From DASUPK01 sp963801055 (GTDB lineage: Bacteria > Actinomycetota > Thermoleophilia > Solirubrobacterales > 70-9), in contig CAWDDE010000008.1 of assembly GCA_963801055.1 (NCBI GenBank), positions 186,001-250,000 of the forward strand: a stretch of DNA of 64,000 nt, read 5' to 3'. The position numbers and the translations under genes are program-made. The notes below the pieces were generated by a model, which saw only the letters and a program-made list of their open reading frames with translations, was not told where the DNA came from and ran no database searches. This document shows positions 1 to 11,533 of the stretch, in pieces (the first letter of the stretch is position 1; each line of letters begins with the position of its first letter).

Positions 1-418
1 TGCCGCACGAGCAGCGCGCCCAGCGCCAGATCAAGCTGCTGCGCGCGGGCGTGCTGGGCGAGCCCAACGGCAAGCCGCAGGTCGAATCCCGAGGTCGAGG
101 AGCATCCTGTTCGACGTCGTCGCGCGCTCGGCTCGCACCGACGCGGTCGACCGCCCGGTGACGATCCAGTGGCGCTTCGAGGACGCCGAGCCCTGGCACG
201 TGCGAATCGACAACGGCTCGACCAGCTCGGGGCCGGGGCTGGCGGACGACCCGGACGTCACGCTGCGAACGACCTGGGCCGACTGGGTCGACATCTCGAT
301 CCGCGGCCAGGACGCCCGGCGCGCGATGCTGCGGCGGAAGCTCAAGCCGCGCGGATCGCTGCGCCAGCTGGCGCGGATGCAGAAGATCTTCCCGCCGCGG
401 CCCGCGCCGGTCGAGTAG
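1..418 (+). CDS. SCP2-like sterol-carrier-fold protein, 3' part only
   Basis: This gene enters from the left edge and stops at 418. The last ~100 residues (from about base 107) have the look of an SCP2/sterol-carrier lipid-binding domain: a segment around TIQWRFEDAEPWHVRIDNGS, then a strand-turn-strand stretch ending in a basic helix. Such domains bind hydrophobic ligands or form the tail of alkylsulfatase-like proteins. Bases 3-90 read sensibly in a different frame (PHEQRAQRQIKLLRAGVLGE), so one indel probably lies near 85-105. The start is outside the window. It converges on the small minus-strand gene ending at 421. The fold is inferred from composition and pattern; the family assignment is moderate. 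Confidence 0.5.
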   Translation, partial: AARAARPAPDQAAARGRAGRAQRQAAGRIPRSRSILFDVVARSARTDAVDRPVTIQWRFEDAEPWHVRIDNGSTSSGPGLADDPDVTLRTTWADWVDISIRGQDARRAMLRRKLKPRGSLRQLARMQKIFPPRPAPVE

Positions 419-420
419 CG

Positions 421-794
421 CTACTCGTCTGAGGGCTCCGGCGGGGGCTGCTTGCGGGTTGAGATCCCGCCGCCGATCCCACCCGCGTTCGGAACCTGCC
501 GCAACAGAACCGTGAGCAGCGCCTTCCGCAGCCCCGGAACCTTCGAGGCGTCGATCGTCTGGCCCTTCTTGTCAGGGTCGATCCCGTGCTCTCGCAGCAC
601 TTCCTCGATCTCATCCCGCTTGCCGGTGCCGCGAAGGTCGATCGTCTCGGACGAGGACCGGGCTCGGTCCAGCCGGGCTCACCCATCGAGACGCTCTGCG
701 AGTCGTGGATCGCCGACCCCTGCACGGCCTCCTCGAACTCGGGCGTCCCGGGCTCCGGGATCGCCCGCTCGTCCTTTCTCCTCAGGAAGCCCAC
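421..794 (-). CDS. small conserved hypothetical protein (frameshifted)
   Basis: Function unknown. Reading starts at a GTG at 794 (VGFLRRKDERAIPEPGTPEF), is acidic and Pro/Glu-rich, then needs a shift near 650 to continue as a helical segment (GTGKRDEIEEVLREHGIDPD) and a Gly-rich tail ending PPPEPSDE. Corrected length is about 124 residues. No signal peptide or membrane segment is visible. It is the last gene of a minus-strand run (MBL hydrolase, TetR, thioesterase) and starts 37 bases after the thioesterase stop, so co-transcription is likely. The extra base looks like a sequence error because both halves use codons typical of the neighbours. Confidence 0.5.
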
Positions 795-831
795 GGCGCG
801 ACTGTAGCGCGGGCGATGGTGGCGATCCAGA

Positions 832-1932
832 TCAGGCCCCCGGATCGTCCTCCGGATCGGGGAGCCCGAGCCGAGCTCGACCCCGACCAGGTTCGCCGGC
901 CTGCCGGGCAGGTACATCGACGAGCCGGTGGCGAGGGCAACCTGCTTGCCCTCGGCGTTGGTGAGCTCGGCGGCGGCGATCGACCAGGGTGCGGCCTCGG
1001 TGCAGGATGCGGGCGCGGGCGGTCATCTCGCTCCCGTCGGGGAACACCGGCCGCAGGTAGTTGACCTTGAAGTCGAGGGTCGCCACGGCGGTGTCGGCCG
1101 GTGCGGTGCTGAACGCCGCCGAGGTCATCGCGAACTCGGCGAGCATCGCCGTGAACCCGCCCTGGACCGTCCCCGCGGAGGTGGAGAGCCACTTGCTGCA
1201 GGGCAGAACGCCCTCGGTCTTGCCCTCCGTGCGCGTCAGTCGAGCGCAGGCCCGTGAGGTGATGGAGCGGCGGGCGCGGCAGCTCGCCCGCGATCAGCGC
1301 ACGAAGGACCTCGAGGCCGCTGCGCCGCTCGAACTCCTCCTGGGGGAGCACCTCGCCCTCGACCTGGCGGCGCAGGGGGTCGTCTGGGCCGGCTGCCGGG
1401 CGGTTCCTCGGTGACGACCGGCGGGTCTGCCGGCGGGTCCGGGATCGGATCGACCGGGGGAAAGATCGTGCAGCGCGTGGTCCCGTGGGCGATCAGCTGG
1501 TCCTCGTCGTCGAAGAGGAAGGCCTCCGAGATACCCAGCGAGCGTCCTCGATGGATCAGCTGGCCCGACCCGGTGATCGTGGCGCCCGCCTAGGGCAGGA
1601 CCGGCCGCAGGAACGGTCATCGAGAGCTCCGCCGTCGTCATCGCCTGACCGGGACCGACGTCCGAATGGACGACCGAGCCGAGCGCTGCGTCGCCGATCA
1701 CGCGCCAGCACGCCTCCGGAGATCAGGCCCGAGGAGTTGGAGAACCAGGGTGAGGCGGGCATCGAGAAGGTCGAGTGGCCACGCGAGGCCTCGGTCAGCT
1801 CGAGCTCGGTCAGATAGCCCATCGGCGAGCTAGGGGATCAGGCCGCGACGCGCGGCGTCGACGCGCTCGTCCCGGGCAGCGCCAGGAACGCCGGTCGGGG
1901 TATCCGCCCTTGGCGGGCTCCTGCCAGATCAT
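832..1932 (-). CDS. tandem-hotdog (PaaI-like) acyl-CoA thioesterase, multiply frameshifted
   Basis: Probable acyl-CoA thioesterase built of two hotdog domains. The first has the PaaI-type pattern GYLTELELTEASRGHSTFSM, a SGLISGGVLA helix and AMTTAELSMT strand. The second repeats it: EEFERRSGLEVLRALIAGEL, then QGGFTAMLAEFAMTSAAFST and ATLDFKVNYLRPVFPDGSEM, the central strand of the fold. I place the start at the ATG at 1932 because an N-terminal segment (MIWQEPAKGGYPD) precedes the first domain, although the ATG at 1822 is the first in the uninterrupted frame. At least five one-base shifts are needed. It lies 26 bases after a TetR gene, which probably controls it. Hotdog dimers hydrolyse CoA thioesters in the cytosol; the substrate cannot be told from sequence. 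Confidence 0.6.
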
Positions 1933-1958
1933 GCGCGCATTCTGCTCGGCCTGGTGCG

Positions 1959-2561
1959 CTAGCTGGCGAGAAGGTGCCGTGCGGCCTGCGTTCCCGCGTC
2001 GATCACATCGGTGTGATCGCGGTCCGGGATCGGAGAGGACCTGCAGCGCGATCCCGTCTGCCATCGCGAAGAGGAGCGCCACCACTGCGTTGAGTCGAGC
2101 CGGGGCGAGATCACGCCCTCGGCCTGCTTGGCGCGGAGGATGTCCGCGACGTGGTCGCGGGTCCGGTTGAAGAGCTCGCCCACCTCGCGCAGGATCTCGG
2201 GGTTGCGGCGACCCGGCCGTGAACAGGTCGAAGAGCAGAACCCAGAAGCCGGGCTCGTTCTGGATCGAGTCCTCGAGGTCGGCGACCAGGATCTCGAGCA
2301 GCTCGTCGACCGACTGGCCGTGCCGAGCGGCTCGTCGAGCCGGGCGATGCGGTGCTCGGTGTCGCGGCGGACGACCTCGACCAGCAGCGCCTCCTTGGTG
2401 CCGAAGTAGTAGTGGAGCAACCCCCGGCTGACGCCCGCCTCGCGGGCGACGTGCTCGAAGGTGGAGCCGGCGATTCCGCGGCGCGCGACGCTCGAGCGCA
2501 TCGCCTCGACGATCCGCTGGGCCTTCTCCCCGCTCAGCTCGCGTGTCTTGGTGGCCTCCAC
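1959..2561 (-). CDS. TetR/AcrR family transcriptional regulator (frameshifted)
   Basis: DNA-binding regulator of the TetR family. The N-terminal helix-turn-helix is complete: residues ~15-60 include RIVEAMRSSVARRGIAGSTF and EHVAREAGVSRGLLHYYFGT, followed by the usual KEALL helix. The ligand-binding half reads in pieces (VDELLEILVADLEDSIQNEP, then NPEILREVGELFNRTRDHVA, then AVVALLFAMADGIALQVLSD) in different frames, so about four indels lie between 2000 and 2330. The GTG at 2561 is chosen because it begins right before the conserved domain. It sits between an MBL hydrolase and a thioesterase on the same strand, which suggests control of a lipid or acyl-CoA function. The length of ~200 residues is normal for the family. 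Confidence 0.7.
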   Translation of the reverse strand: MEATKTRELSGEKAQRIVEAMRSSVARRGIAGSTFEHVAREAGVSRGLLHYYFGTKEALLVEVVRRDTEHRIARLDEPLGTASRSTSCSRSWSPTSRTRSRTSPASGFCSSTCSRPGRRNPEILREVGELFNRTRDHVADILRAKQAEGVISPRLDSTQWWRSSSRWQTGSRCRSSPIPDRDHTDVIDAGTQAARHLLAS

Positions 2562-2617
2562 GGGCCACGCAACTCTAAGACGTTGGCTGGCTGGACAGCC
2601 TGGCCGATCGCGATGCT

Positions 2618-3300
2618 CTAGCGCAGCTTCACGGGCGGGTTGTGCCCCGGGATCACGACCGCGGGATCGAGGTCGCGAATCCGCTTCCACTGGCGCAGCA
2701 GCTCATCGCGCTCCGGGCCGAAGTCCTCCGGGCAGCTCCATCCGCTCGAAGTACTCGGGCAGCGGCCCGACGCAGTCGGAGGCGATCACGACGAGGCCGT
2801 CGTCGGTATCGACGAGCAGGGAGATCAGGCCATCGCTGTGCCCGGGGGTGCGGATCCAGCGCAGCCCGGGCTCGATCTCGCCCTCCTCCCCTTCGAGGAC
2901 CTCGAGGTTCGCCATCTCGAGTACGCCGGAGACGAACTGGGCGTACGGCGCCTCGGTCTCGAGCCGGTGGACGTAGGTCCGCCGCATCGGCCAGCCCGCG
3001 AGCCCCTCGGCGTGGTCGAAGTGAAGGTGGGTGAGGATCACGTCCTTGACGTCGGTCGGGTCGACGCCGAGCTCCTCGATCGCGCCGATCACGGGCCCGC
3101 CCTGCATGATCAGCCCCGGATCGACGAGGTAGTCCCGCTCGCCTCGGATCAGCAGCGTGTTCGGGAAGGCGACCATCCCGGTCGGTCCGCCCGCCCTGCT
3201 GCAGCGACTTGTAGCGCTCGAACCCCTCCGCCGAGCTGTCGATCGTCGCCGCCTCCGCCTCGCCGTTGGACACGGCGAAGACGTAGCGCTGGGCCGGCAC
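2618..3300 (-). CDS. metallo-beta-lactamase fold hydrolase (lactonase-like)
   Basis: Zinc-dependent hydrolase. The hallmark is ILTHLHFDHAEGL (HxHxDH) near residue 85, preceded by a strand with DPGLIMQGGP; later RTPGHSDGL and VIASDCVGPLPEYF supply the further metal-ligand positions, and the C-terminal AVVIPGHNPPV gives the last histidine. Overall order matches lactonase-type MBL proteins of about 225 residues. Two shifts are needed: one near 3190 after the N-terminal segment and one near 2735 near the C-terminus. The start is GTG at 3300. It heads the minus-strand run with the TetR and thioesterase genes and is divergent from lon at 3392. The substrate is not determinable. Confidence 0.65.
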
Positions 3301-3391
3301 GAGGATGTGACGCTCGCCATCGGTGCTCGCAGGCTAGTGATCGGAGTTGGCTATCCTATGGCTGTACCAACTACAGAAATTGGACCTGACG

Positions 3392-5688
3392 ATGAGCCTA
3401 CTTCTGATTCCACTTGACGAAGCGATTGTCTTCCCCTCGGTCACGGCGACCCTGCCGGTGGACACCGGGGATGAGGATCGCGTCTTCCTCCTGCCGCGCC
3501 AGAACGGCGAGTTCGGCCGCATCGGCGTCGTCGCCGAGGTGATCGAGCGCGGCCAGCTGCCGGGCGGCGGCGCACGTGGCCACCGTGGTCGGCCTCCATC
3601 GCGGGCTGGCCGGGGCCGCGCAGCCCGTCGGCGAGCAGCTGCGCGTCGACGTGCAGGAGATCCACGACGGCCACCCCCAGGACGAGCGCACGAGCGAGCT
3701 CATGCAGGAGTACCGCGCCGTCGTCGAGGAGATCCTCGAGCTGCGCAACGCGGATGAGCGCGTCGGCGCGTTCCTGCGCTCCATCGAGGATCCGGGCGCC
3801 CTGGCCGACACGGCCGGGCTACAGCCCCGATCTCACGCGCGAGCAGAAGCTGAAGCTGATCGAGACCGTCGACGTCAAGGCCCGCCTCGAGCTGGCGATC
3901 CAGATGCAGCGCGAGCGGCTGGCCGAGCTTCAGGTCCGCCGCAAGATCCGCGACGACGTCGAGTCCGGCGCGCAGGCAGCAGCAGCGCGAGTACTTCCTG
4001 CGCAAGCAGATGGAGTCGATCCGCAAGGAGCTGGGCGAGGACGAGGGCGACCTGATCGCCGAGTACGAGAAGAAGATCGCCGAGGCCGAGATGCCCGAGG
4101 CGGTCGCCGAGCAGGCCGAGCGCGAGCTGCGGCGGCTCGAGCGCCAGGGCGAGCAGTCGCCCGAGTCATCGATGATCCGCAGCTACCTCGACTGGCTGCT
4201 GGCCGTGCCGTGGTCGAAGCGCTCCGAGGAGACGCTCGACCCAGCAGCACACCCGCGAGGTGCTCGACGAGGACCACGCCGGACTCGAGGACGTGAAGCG
4301 GCGCATCACCGAGTTCATCGCGGTGCGCAAGCTGCGCCAGGAGCGAGGCGTCGAGGGCGAGAGCCGCGCCAACGGCGCGATCCTGACCCTGGTCGGCCCT
4401 CCCGGCACCGGCAAGACCTCGATCGGCGAGTCCGTGGCCCGCTCCCTGGGGCGCGAGTTCGTGCGCCTGTCGCTGGGCGGGATCCACGACGAGGCCGAGA
4501 TCCGAGGACACCGGCGCACCTACATCGGCGCACTCCCGGGACGGATCGTCCGCGCCCTGCGTGACGCCGAAGACGATGAACCCCGTGATCCTGCTCGACG
4601 AGGTCGACAAGGTCGGGGCGGACTGGCGCGGCGATCCCTCCGCGGCCCTGCTCGAGGTTCTCGACCCGGCGCAGAACCACTCCTTCCGCGATCACTACCT
4701 CGACGTCGAGGTCGATCTCTCGGAGGTCGTCTTCCTGGCTACCGCGAACATGGTCGACACGATCCCGGCGCCGCTGCTCGACCGGATGGAGGTCATCCGG
4801 TTCGACGGCTACACGACCGAGGAGAAGCTGGCGATCGCCCGCGGCTATCTGTGGCCACGGCAGGTGGAGAGGAACGGGCTTCGCGCCGACGAGGTCGAGG
4901 CCTCCGACGCGATCCTGCGCAAGGTGATCACCGAGTACACCCGCGAGGCCGGCGTGCGCCAGCTCGAGCGCGAGCTGGGCAAGCTGCTGCGTCGCGAGGC
5001 GACTCGGATCGCCTCAGGCGAGGCGCGAGGCGCCGATCGCCATCGATTCCGATGCGGTGGTCGATGCCCTCGGCCGCCAGCGGTTCTTCCAGGAGTCGGT
5101 GGAGCGCACGGCGATCCCGGGCGTGGCCACCGGACTGGCGGTCACCGGAACCGGCGGCGACGTGCTCTTCATCGAGGCGACCGCGATGGACGGTGACAAG
5201 GGCCTGGTGCTGACCGGTCAGCTGGGCGACGTGATGAAGGAGTCGGCGCGGATCGCGCTCTCCTACGTCAGCTCCCACGCTGACGAGCTCGGCATCGACA
5301 GCGGACGCGCTTCGGGCGCGAGTTCCACGTGCACGTCCCGGCCGGAGCCATCCCCAAGGACGGGCCGAGCGCCGGAACCGCGATGACCACCGCGCTCGCC
5401 TCGCTCCTCAGCGGGCGTCCGGTCAAGCACACCGTCGGAATGACCGGCGAGGTCACCCTGCAGGGCCGAGTGCTCCCGATCGGAGGCCTGAAGCAGAAGG
5501 TCCTCGCGGCGCACGCCGCCGGGCTTACCGAGGTGATCCTGCCGGAGCGAAACCGCGGTGACCTCGACGACGTCCCCGAGGAGGTCCGCGAGCAGATGAC
5601 CTTCCACCCGGTGATGAGCATCGGCGAGGTTCTCGACCTCGCCCTGGAGCCGGCCGAGCACGGAGCGGATGTCGCCGCGGTGTCGTAG
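3392..5688 (+). CDS. lon: ATP-dependent Lon protease (copy 1), seven frameshifts
   Basis: Cytosolic AAA+ serine protease that degrades misfolded and regulatory proteins. Reading through shifts gives the full order: N-terminal LON domain from ATG 3392 (IPLDEAIVFPSVTATLPV), coiled linker (QREYFLRKQMESIRKELGED), Walker A GPPGTGKTS at ~4400, Walker B VILLDEVDK at ~4590, and the protease domain with catalytic Ser in KDGPSAGTAM and Lys in GGLKQKVLAA. About 760 residues, normal for Lon. One-base insertions fall near 3570, 3822, 3970, 4243, 4565, 5030 and a two-base one near 5311; in most the extra base doubles a neighbour (for example GCCGGGCTAC for GCCGGCTAC). A second lon lies at 6574-9032 on the other strand. 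If the shifts were real this copy would be dead. Confidence 0.85.
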
Positions 5689-5983
5689 CTGCGCGCCGGT
5701 CCCCTCCGAGCTCCGCGCCGTCGCGGAGCTCCTGGAGCGCCGCTGGACGCTGGGCACGATCTATGCCTGCTCCAGCGGCGCCGCCCGTTTCAACGAGTTC
5801 CGTCAGTCGCTGCCGGGGATCTCGCCGACGACGCTCTCGGACCGGCTCGAGCATCTCGAGGCCGCCGGGATCGTCGAGCGGGAGCTCGTCTCGGGCCGTC
5901 CGCCGCACGCCGAGTACCGGCTGACCCCGAAGGGCAAGCGCATGGCCGTCGCGGTCTCCGGCCTGCTGCAGCCGAGCCGCTGA
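5669..5983 (+). CDS. HxlR-type winged-helix regulator
   Basis: Small (104 residues) DNA-binding protein of the HxlR/MarR-like winged-helix class. It has the family's start (AVAELLERRWTLGTIYACSS), the recognition helix GISPTTLSDRLEHLEAAGIV and the wing ERELVSGRPPHAEYRLTPKG. HxlR proteins usually carry a Cys close to the N-terminus that senses electrophiles; here two Cys stand at residues 5 and 8. The ATG at 5669 overlaps the last 20 bases of lon, so translation is probably coupled. A strong hairpin follows 10 bases after the stop. What it regulates is unknown; lon or the divergent neighbours are candidates. Confidence 0.75.
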   Translation: MSPRCRSCAPVPSELRAVAELLERRWTLGTIYACSSGAARFNEFRQSLPGISPTTLSDRLEHLEAAGIVERELVSGRPPHAEYRLTPKGKRMAVAVSGLLQPSR

Positions 5984-5993
5984 CCAAATGAAA

Positions 5994-6015
5994 GAGGGCG
6001 CCCGGAGGCGCCCTC
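5994..6015. terminator. bidirectional hairpin terminator
   Basis: Perfect 9-bp stem GAGGGCGCC / GGCGCCCTC with a 4-base loop, sitting between the convergent HxlR gene (stop 5983) and the minus-strand gene ending at 6037. On the minus strand the stem is followed by a T-rich stretch (tttcattt), so it should end minus-strand transcription best and plus-strand transcription more weakly. Confidence 0.75.
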
Positions 6016-6036
6016 GATCAAGCCGGTGATGCGCCG

Positions 6037-6488
6037 TCAGGCGCTTGGGACGGTCTCGGTGTCCGGCGCCGGGGTGGTGGTCGAGGTGTACTCGAACTCC
6101 TCCTCGGCTCCGAACAGCTTGTCCAGCACCATTTGCGCGCATCCTCGCTCAGGATCAGCACCAAGGCCGCGCCGAGGATGCGCCACGAGCAGGGCCTTTC
6201 CGAGCCCAAACCGGCGGCCGAGTGCTGCGGCCGCGCAGCTGCTGTGAAGCATCCCTCAGCGACTCGGCCGCCGACGCGCAGATCGCGCTGAACCTTCTTG
6301 TCGTCCATCAGGGCCTTCGCTGGGCCCTTGCCGTTGGACATCCGCGCGTAGGCACCCTTCGCCGCTTCGAACGCGACGCGGATGTTCTCGCGAAGCTCCG
6401 CATCCTCGATGAGCCGCCGCACGTAGGGGTTGGACGCGACGGACCTGGCGGCTTCTCCGGCTTTCGCGCTTCTGCTTTGTGCCCCCAT
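6037..6488 (-). CDS. single-pass membrane hypothetical protein (frameshifted)
   Basis: Unrecognised protein. ATG 6488 has a good upstream AGGAG. The N-terminal ~85 residues are charged and helical (NPYVRRLIEDAELRENIRVA, GKGPAKALMDDKKVQRDLRV); a hydrophobic segment near residue 115 (RILGAALVLILSEDARK) is a likely transmembrane helix, and the C-terminus (KLFGAEEEFEYTSTTTPAPD) is acidic and low-complexity. Pieces lie in three frames, so about three shifts fall between 6100 and 6270. The layout (soluble helical part, one membrane helix, disordered tail) resembles small actinobacterial membrane-associated proteins of unknown role. It is followed by the shared terminator at 5994-6015. Confidence 0.5.
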
Positions 6489-6573
6489 GGGTCTCCTCAG
6501 ATCGTTTCCAGGGTGCAAAGGGGAGATTACCCTGGATCTGACTTCGCGTCGCCGCGCCCGTTTCGCAGCATGC

Positions 6574-9032
<2,459 letters not shown>

Positions 9033-9034
9033 TG

Positions 9035-9518
9035 TCAGTACGCCTTCCTCGTGCGCCCGTTCCTACTCGGCGCGCTCGATCGGGACCTGGCGGGCGGCTC
9101 CGGCACGCGAGTCGGCAGCTCGACCCTGAGGATCCCGTCCTCATAGGTGGCCAGCGCATCCTCGGGGCTCGACATCCACGGAGAGCTCGACGATGCGGCG
9201 GAAGGGTCCGGAGGGAAGCTCGACCTGCTGGTACGTGCGTCCCTCGGTCTCGCGGACGGGCCGCTCGCCGCTGATCACCAGGGTCCGGCCCCGCACCTCG
9301 AGGTTGACCGCGTCGAGCTCGATCCCGGGCAGCTCCACCTTGACGATCGCCTTCTCCGGTGCGTTCTCGCCGCAGTAGTAGACGTCCACGCGCGGGACGA
9401 ACGCGGCCACCTGGCGGCGCTGGCGGTGCCCGGCCTGATCCCAGAAATCGCCGAGCAGCTCGTCCATCTCCCGCCGCATCCGGCCAAAGTCTGCGAATGG
9501 ATCGCGCTGGCGGGTCAT
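9035..9518 (-). CDS. Hsp20/alpha-crystallin small heat-shock protein
   Basis: ATP-independent chaperone that holds unfolding proteins. The alpha-crystallin domain spans residues ~40-130: VPRVDVYYCGENAPEKAIVK, VELPGIELDAVNLEVRGRTL, ISGERPV, and the closing A-x-L-x-x-G-I-L-like element near YEDGILRVELP. A single extra base near 9165 (a run of four C) moves the last third to another frame; the corrected protein is about 160 residues and ends two bases before lon. The N-terminus DPFADFGRMRREMDELLGDF is typical of the class. No HspR or CIRCE-type repeat is evident upstream. Confidence 0.85.
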
Positions 9519-9605
9519 GTCAGAAAGAGTAATGGGCCGGCTTCGCCCTCAGATACGGCGGCCACAAACAACCGCCGCCGGCATCGCTACGGCCACAAGA
9601 CGACG

Positions 9606-10397
9606 CTAGACCTCGTAGGTGGCGCCCTCGTGGGCGATCTCGACCGGTCCGCCGAAGCCGCGCTCGGCTTCCTCGCGGGCCCATTCGTCGCCGAGCTCGT
9701 CGGAGATGTGGGTGATCACGACTCGCTTGGCGCCCGCCTCGCGGGCATGCTCGCCGGCCTCCTCGGGCGTGAGGTGGCCGCGGATTCCGGTGCGCTCCGG
9801 GCGGGGAAGGGTCGCTTCGATGATCAGCAGGTCGGCGCCGCGGGCGGCGTCGACGATCTCGTCTCCGGGACGGGTGTCGGCGCTGTAGACCACCTCGCCG
9901 CTTCCGTCCGCGCTGATCCGGACGGCGAAGGTCTCGACGAAGTGCGGCACCGGGTGGAAGCTCGCTCGGATGTCCCCGATCTCGACCTGGTCCCCGCGCG
10001 AGTACTCCTCGATCCGGAAGGCGCTCTCGATCAGGTCGTCGTTGCCCCAAGCTCCGACCACCCGGCGGAAGGTCTCCCTGGCGCCAGGCGGCGCGATCAG
10101 CCGGGGGCGGGCGGGCTCGTCGGTCCCCTCCCAGGTGTGGACCGGGACTGGCTGCTGCCTGGGCGCGTAGGTCAGCGCGTAGGAGTACGGGACGAGGTCG
10201 AGGAAGTGATCGGCGTGGAGGTGGGAGATGATCACCCCGTCCAGCTCCGTGTAGTCGATTCGCTCCCGCAGCTTGCCGAAGACCCCGTTACCGCAGTCGA
10301 GCAGGGCCTTGGTCTCCTCGGTCTCGATCAGGTAGCCGCTGCAGGCTCCCCCGGCGTCTTGCCAGGAGGGAGACTTGCCGAGCACCGTGATTCTCAA
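9606..10397 (-). CDS. RNase Z-like metallo-beta-lactamase hydrolase
   Basis: MBL-fold hydrolase of the RNase Z/PhnP-like group. The metal motif is GVIISHLHADHFLDLVPYSY, with further ligands in HFVETFAV, VVYSADTRPGDE and GHLTPEEAGEHA (His that closes the site) and VVITHISDE. I chose the TTG at 10397 (LRITVLGKSPSWQDAGGACS) because the conserved domain begins there; the frame is open for another 300 bases upstream (see next feature). It is ~263 residues, right for the group. The gene is intact. RNase Z itself matures tRNA 3' ends; members without the flexible arm, such as this one appears to be, often cleave other phosphodiesters, so the substrate is open. Confidence 0.75.
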   Translation of the reverse strand: MRITVLGKSPSWQDAGGACSGYLIETEETKALLDCGNGVFGKLRERIDYTELDGVIISHLHADHFLDLVPYSYALTYAPRQQPVPVHTWEGTDEPARPRLIAPPGARETFRRVVGAWGNDDLIESAFRIEEYSRGDQVEIGDIRASFHPVPHFVETFAVRISADGSGEVVYSADTRPGDEIVDAARGADLLIIEATLPRPERTGIRGHLTPEEAGEHAREAGAKRVVITHISDELGDEWAREEAERGFGGPVEIAHEGATYEV

Positions 10398-10628
10398 GGC
10401 AAGGGTCCCATAGCCCCGCGCGGACTCTAAACGGCTTTGATCGTCGTCTACGCCGGCCTGCACGACTGCGTGCGCGGTGTCACGGTTGCCGCGGTCACGC
10501 ATCAGGAGCGCCGGCTGGCGGGGTGGGACCAGGCCGTCGGGCGTGTCTGGCCGAAAGGTGGGGCAAGGGGAATCGAGGCCGAGGGCGCAGAGACCGCGGC
10601 GCCGGAAGAAACAGTCCTCGCAAGTCAC
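10398..10628 (-). CDS. Cys-rich small module in frame with the MBL gene
   Basis: A compact Cys-rich segment, CEDCFFRRRGLCALGLDSPC followed by PTFRP and GLVPPRQPALLM, begins at a GTG at 10628. It resembles short actinobacterial proteins with the C-x2-C...C...C-x-T-F-R-P pattern, probably metal-binding. No stop separates it from the MBL hydrolase, so either the hydrolase has a Cys-rich N-terminal domain, or this is a separate small gene whose stop has been lost by an indel. The linker between them (DTAHAVVQAGVDDDQSRLES) has no structure I recognise. Function unknown. Confidence 0.45.
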
Positions 10629-10890
10629 CGCAGCACTGCGTGCTCGACCCTCGGCCAAGTCGCCCCGACCCCTCTCCTCGTCTCGTTCTCCCGGGGTGTG
10701 CGGACCCCGATCCAATTTCGGCCCCCGGGCGGTTCAGCCCCGCGACCCGCAGCCATCATGGCACCTGCAACACCGCCCGTCGGGCGCGTTTCCGCAAATG
10801 GCGTCCTTCTTTTTTCACCGCCTGGTCACGACTTTCGCAAGCACCAGAAAAACGCCGGGCTGCAAAGGCCTCTCGCTAAGATCAGCGCCG

Positions 10891-11533
10891 ATGGCGCACG
10901 AACGGACAACTCAGCTCTCGGCCTCTCCGCCGATGTTCGAGAGCCGCTTCCTCGACTTCTTCTCACGCGTCCACCCCTCGGTGCCGGCGATCGTCTTCGT
11001 CCCGGTCGTGGTCGCCGGAGTTTGGCTCGGGCATCGACCGGGGTCTTGCCGCCGGCACCACCCTCCTGCTCTTCGCCGTCGGCATCGGCATCTGGACGCT
11101 GACCGAGTACTGGCTCCATCGGCTCTTCTTCCACTGGGAGCCGAAGTTCCGGGGCGGCGACCGCCTCCACTTCATCATCCACGGCGTCCACCACGACCAT
11201 CCGAACGACGCGATGCGGCTGGTCATGCCCCCTGCCGTCAGCGTTCCGCTCGCCGCTCTCTTCCTCGGGCTCTACGTCCTCGTCTTCGGGACGCCGCATG
11301 CCTTCCCGGCCTTCGCCGGGTTCATCTTCGGCTACCTCGGCTACGACTACATGCACTACCACGTCCATCACCACGCGCCGAAGACGAACCTCGGCAAGCG
11401 GATCCGCGACGCAGCACATGCGCCACCACTTCCAGGACCACCGCTATGGCTTCGGGGTGTCCTCGCCGCTGTGGGACGTGGTCTTTCAGACGCTGCCGCG
11501 CCGCAGAAAGCCGACTCGAGCCGCTCGAGCTAG
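10891..11533 (+). CDS. sterol desaturase/fatty acid hydroxylase family membrane enzyme
   Basis: Di-iron membrane enzyme of the fatty acid hydroxylase superfamily. The histidine clusters are present in order: HRLFFH near residue 80, HGVHHDHP, then HYHVHHH and RHHFQDHRYG. Hydrophobic stretches (TTLLLFAVGIGIWTLTEYWL, VSVPLAALFLGLYVLVFGTP, FAGFIFGYLGYDY) are the membrane helices. About 210 residues, matching 2-hydroxylase-type proteins that act on fatty acyl chains. Single extra bases near 11030 and 11410 break the frame; the end frame is chosen so that the stop TAG overlaps the stop of the convergent dehydrogenase. The start ATG at 10891 is followed by an ordinary N-terminus. Confidence 0.7.

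Noticed and set aside
9519..9605. HspR (HAIR) or CIRCE element upstream of hsp20-lon
   Set aside because: Neither CTTGAGT-N7-ACTCAAG nor the CIRCE inverted repeat is present in the gap.
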